From Tetracentron sinense (lineage: Eukaryota > Streptophyta > Magnoliopsida > Trochodendrales > Trochodendraceae), in assembly GCA_015143295.1 (NCBI GenBank), contig CM026574.1, positions 14,882,938-14,946,937 of the forward strand: 64,000 nt of DNA, in the 5' to 3' direction. Below the pieces are notes generated by a model. It was not told the origin of the DNA, did no database searches, and saw only the letters and a program-made list of their open reading frames with translations. This document shows, piece after piece, positions 60,516-64,000 of this stretch. Each line of letters opens with the position of its first letter. Positions within the stretch are counted from its first letter, which is position 1. A program made the position numbers and the translations under genes.

Positions 60516-60887
60516 TATTATAATGCGAGATGCATGCGTAGATGATATTTTCGAAATTCCCAAATTACACTTATATAAAAACAAAACATTGATTTAATGT
60601 TTTACTTTAATTCTCAAACTACACTTGCCTTTGATTTAATGTTTTACTTTCATTCCTAAACTACCCCTTGTCATCTATCTATTTAGAATCACAGCCAACC
60701 GCGATTGACCTTGGGGAGAGTTCAATCACACCCGTGAGTTAACAAGTGCCCCTTTTAATTCGTATTAATTATGGTTAACTCATTTCCCTCGCTCTCACGT
60801 GCATTGCAAGTGCCACTAGCGAGTTCAATCAGGTGTCGTTAACTCCTTCCCCTCGCTCTCACGTGCATCGCACGTGCCACCCGCTAG
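60512..60887 (+). mobile_element. Non-autonomous Helitron with two successive 3' ends
   Basis: It starts with ACTATTATAATGCGAGATGC and ends CACGTGCATCGCACGTG then CCACCCGCTAG. About 70 bp earlier there is a first, decayed end (CACGTGCATTGCAAGTG then CCACTAG), so the 3' terminus is present twice. The 5' TC is lost in the adjoining TA microsatellite (60478-60512). Confidence 0.8.
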
Positions 60888-61146
60888 TAACTATTATAAT
60901 GCGAGAGGCAAGCGTAGCCTGATTTTTCTGAAATTCCCAAATTATCCTTATATAAAACAAAACTTTGATTTAATGTTTTACTTATTTCCCAAACTACCCC
61001 TTGCTCATCTATCTATTTAAAGATAGTCACAGCCAATCGCGATTGAACTCGGGGAGAGTTCAATCGCACCTACAGGTTAACATGTGTCCCTTTTAACTCC
61101 TATTAACTGTGGTTAACTCCTTCCCTTCGCGCGTGCCTCCCGCTAC
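60888..61146 (+). mobile_element. Non-autonomous Helitron joined head to tail to the previous one
   Basis: It begins immediately after the previous CTAG with TAACTATTATAATGCGAGAGG and ends GCGCGTGCCTCCCGCTAC; its 3' hairpin is eroded. Body text (GATTGAACTCGGGGAGAGTT, TTAACTCCTATTAACTGTGG) matches the 57,674 copy. Confidence 0.75.
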
Positions 61147-61564
61147 TATATATATATATATATTAATGAACGGATAAACAAACGATGAAATTTAGATAAG
61201 ATAGAAATATTTTCTGATTGAGGAGAGAGAGAAGAAAAATAAAAATCTTAGTCACTTATCTATTAACTAAATATAAGGCAGACTTTTTTCTCCCCTCCTC
61301 CTTTCGCCACGTAAGATTATAATGTTCTCATCTTATGACACATGTCACACTGATCACCTTGTTCTTCTCATTCTCAAACGACACACCTCTCTCTGTCTCT
61401 TTCCTCTATCTTCTATCCTCAAACGACACAACTCTTGTGAAGAGTTATCTCAAATGTATAGATTAGTATTAACCCATTAATTGAAAAAAAAATAAAGACA
61501 TGTTGATTAGGCACCCTATCCCAATCTCTATCCACACTACTCTTTGTTAGAGTTCCCAATAACC

Positions 61565-61986
61565 TCATCCATCTTCCCTATTAAAGGGCCGGAAGTGAGA
61601 AAACGTGCGTGCGCTACCTTCTTCTTCTTCATCTTCATAAATTCTGAACTCACTCTCTTGGTTATTTGGATCAAGAAATCCAAACTCATCATTCTCTCTT
61701 GGTTGTAAATTGAAATTTTGATTCCCTTTTTTGTGCAAATCAGGTTTTAGTAGGGGTTTTGTGCGGTGCGGGATCATCCTAACCGCCCACCTGTATGTGT
61801 GGTGCGGGATCGAGCATCTTGAGGTTGAGCAGGTTCGGATGGGAATGTAGAGAAGGGGTATGGTACTGTTGCAATCATGAAGGGAGAGTAGCGAGATTCA
61901 TATGGGGGTATCTCGGTGGCGGCCAAGGCTGAGGTATTTAGAATCAAATTTTTTCCTTGATCACAATATTGTGTAGTTATCATCAA
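61565..61986 (-). other. Two adjoining short minus-strand open frames of unknown status
   Basis: Frame 1 (61774-61986) includes EIPPYESRYSPFMIATVPYP; frame 2 (61565-61777) includes ENDEFGFLDPNNQESEF and an acidic run YEDEEEEG. The composition looks more protein-like than neighbouring frames and the two overlap by four bases in different frames. The plus strand here has a CTTCTTCTTCTTCATC leader-like stretch, so this may equally be noncoding. I recognise no family. Confidence 0.2.
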
Positions 61987-62377
61987 TTTGTAAATTCAAT
62001 TGAAATTATGACAATAGATGTTACGGGACATGGAGAATTTGGTTATGCTTCATAGCATACACTAGATGTACATAAATTGTTTGTGGTGTATGATTATTGA
62101 ATATTTGTTTTTTTAGCATTTAGTTTGAGAAAGGTGTTTGATTAAGGATGTTAATTTTGTAGCTTTTAATTTAAGGTTAGTAATGATTATTAGAAATAGA
62201 GAACAATTACATGTGCAATTAGGTCTCACAAGCATATGTATTACTTCTATATACATAAATAAAGTATACCATAATTTTATATTAGAATATATAATCTTAA
62301 AATCTGTGCTATTAATAATGTGTATTAGACAATTTCTTTTCATCCAATTTGCATTTTTCAATTTTATTTTATTTTTT

Positions 62378-62412
62378 GTCCCGTGCGATGCACGGGGTGT
62401 TTTTGGTAGTAT
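62378..62412 (+). mobile_element. Possible Helitron 3' end
   Basis: CCCGTGCGATGCACGGG forms a perfect GC-rich hairpin followed after nine bases by GTAGT, close to the Helitron arrangement of hairpin then CTRR-T. The matching 5' end was not found. Confidence 0.4.
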
Positions 62413-62756
62413 TTATTATAAGTAAGGATTATCTAATAAAAAATTTAATCACTTAAGATAAGATAAGTCGGGACTTTCCAATCGATTCCTCGTTTTTGGT
62501 TAATTCAACTACAATACAAGTCGGTAGCTCAAGGCAAGACAAAGGACTTTCTTATAGTCCTTTCAAGCCTCTATTAATAAATTGTCCTTTCAGGTCTCTA
62601 TTAAGGAGCGTTTTAGCTCCATTTCTTGTATCTTTCTAATATGGTTAAATAAAATGTTAATTAAGGGGCATGCCAAGGTCCTTTAAAATGTTCTGGGTTA
62701 ATTAACAATTTTTTTTTTAAAAAATAAATAATAAAGAGCCCTTAACAAGGTTTGAA

Positions 62757-62920
62757 CACCTCACCTCTTGCGTGAGTGGTAGGGGTGTGTCCTTCGATAG
62801 AGGGAGGTCTAGGATCCAATCCTCTTGGGTATGAGTTGCAAGAGCTTCACTGCCTAAGCTAACCTCTGACCGTACTGACTCTACTACTCTACTAATGTAT
62901 GTCTACACCAAAAAAAAAAA
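62757..62920 (+). mobile_element. tRNA-derived SINE, family A copy 2
   Basis: Same layout as the copy at 34,619: TGCGTGAGTGGTAGGGGTGTG (A box-like), GGTCTAGGATCCAATCCTC (B box-like), GAGTTGCAAGAGC, CTACTCTACTAATGTATG and a pure A tail. A 7-bp direct repeat GTTTGAA lies at 62750-62756 and 62921-62927. Confidence 0.75.
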
Positions 62921-62927
62921 GTTTGAA

Positions 62928-64000
62928 ATGTTAAAAATATCAATAAATTTAGCCCCAAAACCGATTATTTCTAAAACTTTGATTATTTCGGCAAAATGAT
63001 AAAAGAAAATTAAAATATTTTATTGAAACAAAATATTCTCACTAGCCCGTGTTTCACCAAATTTCAACTGAAATAAGTAATTTTTTGTATCTAATATATT
63101 TACATAAATATCATTATTCTAATTTTTGAAACAAATTTTAAAAATTAGGAAATTTCACGAAAAATTGAAAATATATCAAATTTTTTGAAAAGTATTTCAA
63201 TAAAATATTGGTTTATGTTAAAAAAATTATATGAAAAATTTTGGCCGAAATCATGAAGCTTGTGATAAATGTCATTTTGGTTTCGGAGGGGGGAATGACA
63301 CCGAAATTTGGTGAATTAATTCCAAAATTTCAAATCATGGTACTTACCAATATAATAGTAACAAAAAAGGGAGAATGTAATGGGTATTACTTATTAAAAA
63401 ACAATAAAATTTTAATTACCAAAATAGATTGCTATTAAAAGAAAAATAGATTGCTATCTAATAAAATAATATAATACGTTCAAAAAAATTATTAAAACAT
63501 ATATTTTTTTTAATTGAAAAGAAAACACGGTACTGTCATGCAGTTTTCTTTTTTTTTTTTTTTTTTTTTGGGGGTGGGGGGCATACATCTCTCCCTTTTT
63601 ATCACCACATGTCGGATGATGTGTGGACATCCGAGCGCACGCCTCGGCCGCCGTCCACTAGAGGTAATCTTTTTTTTTTGGTAAACTCAGTAACACCACC
63701 AGAGGTAATCGGATGCCTTCTTTTGGTGGGTAATATAATATGTATGATATCATTTGGTAGGCAAAAACGAGCTGGTTAGGCAGAACCAAAACCAGTTGCA
63801 GATAGATGTGTACGTCATGATCTCTCTCAACACTCAAAAGTCTCAAGCTAGGGGATGATTTTGTTTATTACTTTCTAGAGTTGCATTTAGATGAGCATAG
63901 ATAGGAAATTAGCTTGGACATACAAATAATGCACGTAAAAGATGACACCTTATGGATGAGATATACATATATTTCGTCACCGTTGAACTCGGTACGCATA
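62928..64000. other. AT-rich end of the window
   Basis: No gene recognised. A T run of more than 20 bases with a G run lies at 63548-63585. The text TATCACCACATGTCGGATGATG near 63600 resembles the interior of the MULE-like MITE family, but no ends could be placed. Confidence 0.4.

Overview
The window is nuclear DNA from a flowering plant. It is AT-rich, has introns with GT-AG ends, and carries plant-type transposons: Tat-lineage Ty3/gypsy, L1-type LINE with RNase H, Helitrons with CTAG ends, MULE/hAT/Harbinger MITEs and tRNA-derived SINEs. The sequence alone does not give a species. Only two host protein genes can be supported, both on the minus strand, and both could be reconstructed exon by exon with consistent splice phases.

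Region 1 to about 14,040 is one gene for a group A (ABA-type) bZIP factor of the GBF4 kind, 277 residues in four exons. Exons 1-3 lie at 12,486-13,756. The 81-bp last exon, ending in the family's Arg-rich tail and Trp, lies at 326-406, so intron 3 is 12,079 bp. That intron holds a 1.27-kb hAT-like element with an 8-bp target duplication, a long inverted repeat able to fold into a hairpin, a tandem duplication and other debris.

Region 14-38 kb is intergenic and made of transposon layers: a 233-bp hAT-like MITE, a family of five short MULE-like MITEs (four with clear 9-10-bp target duplications), a 5'-truncated L1 LINE (18,826-21,524), two long solo LTRs (22,340-24,348 and 26,411-29,239), a tandem array of about 146 bp per unit, a near-perfect 132-bp palindrome and a SINE.

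Region 38,088-39,915 is a compact nine-exon gene for Mediator subunit 26 (MED26c-like, 352 residues) with the TFIIS N-terminal (LW) domain. Its upstream region carries a telo-box. A small Harbinger-type MITE and a MULE-like MITE follow.

Region 42.8-56.1 kb holds an old solo LTR, a SINE, and then a nearly complete 11.5-kb Tat-lineage LTR retrotransposon (44,549-56,057) with a perfect 5-bp target duplication and LTRs differing by only about 2%. Downstream of integrase it carries an antisense gene in three open blocks (PF04195-like domain, proline/alanine/glutamine-rich middle, long coiled coil). Its U3 region repeats a dyad, ACAACG-N4-CGTTGT, that is also kept in the old solo LTR.

Region 56.1-64 kb has an hAT-like MITE, an eroded Copia fragment, three short Helitrons (two joined head to tail, one with two 3' ends), a SINE and AT-rich sequence without a convincing gene. 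The two host genes belong to different processes (ABA/stress transcription and RNA polymerase II Mediator); nothing in the sequence links them beyond sharing a strand.
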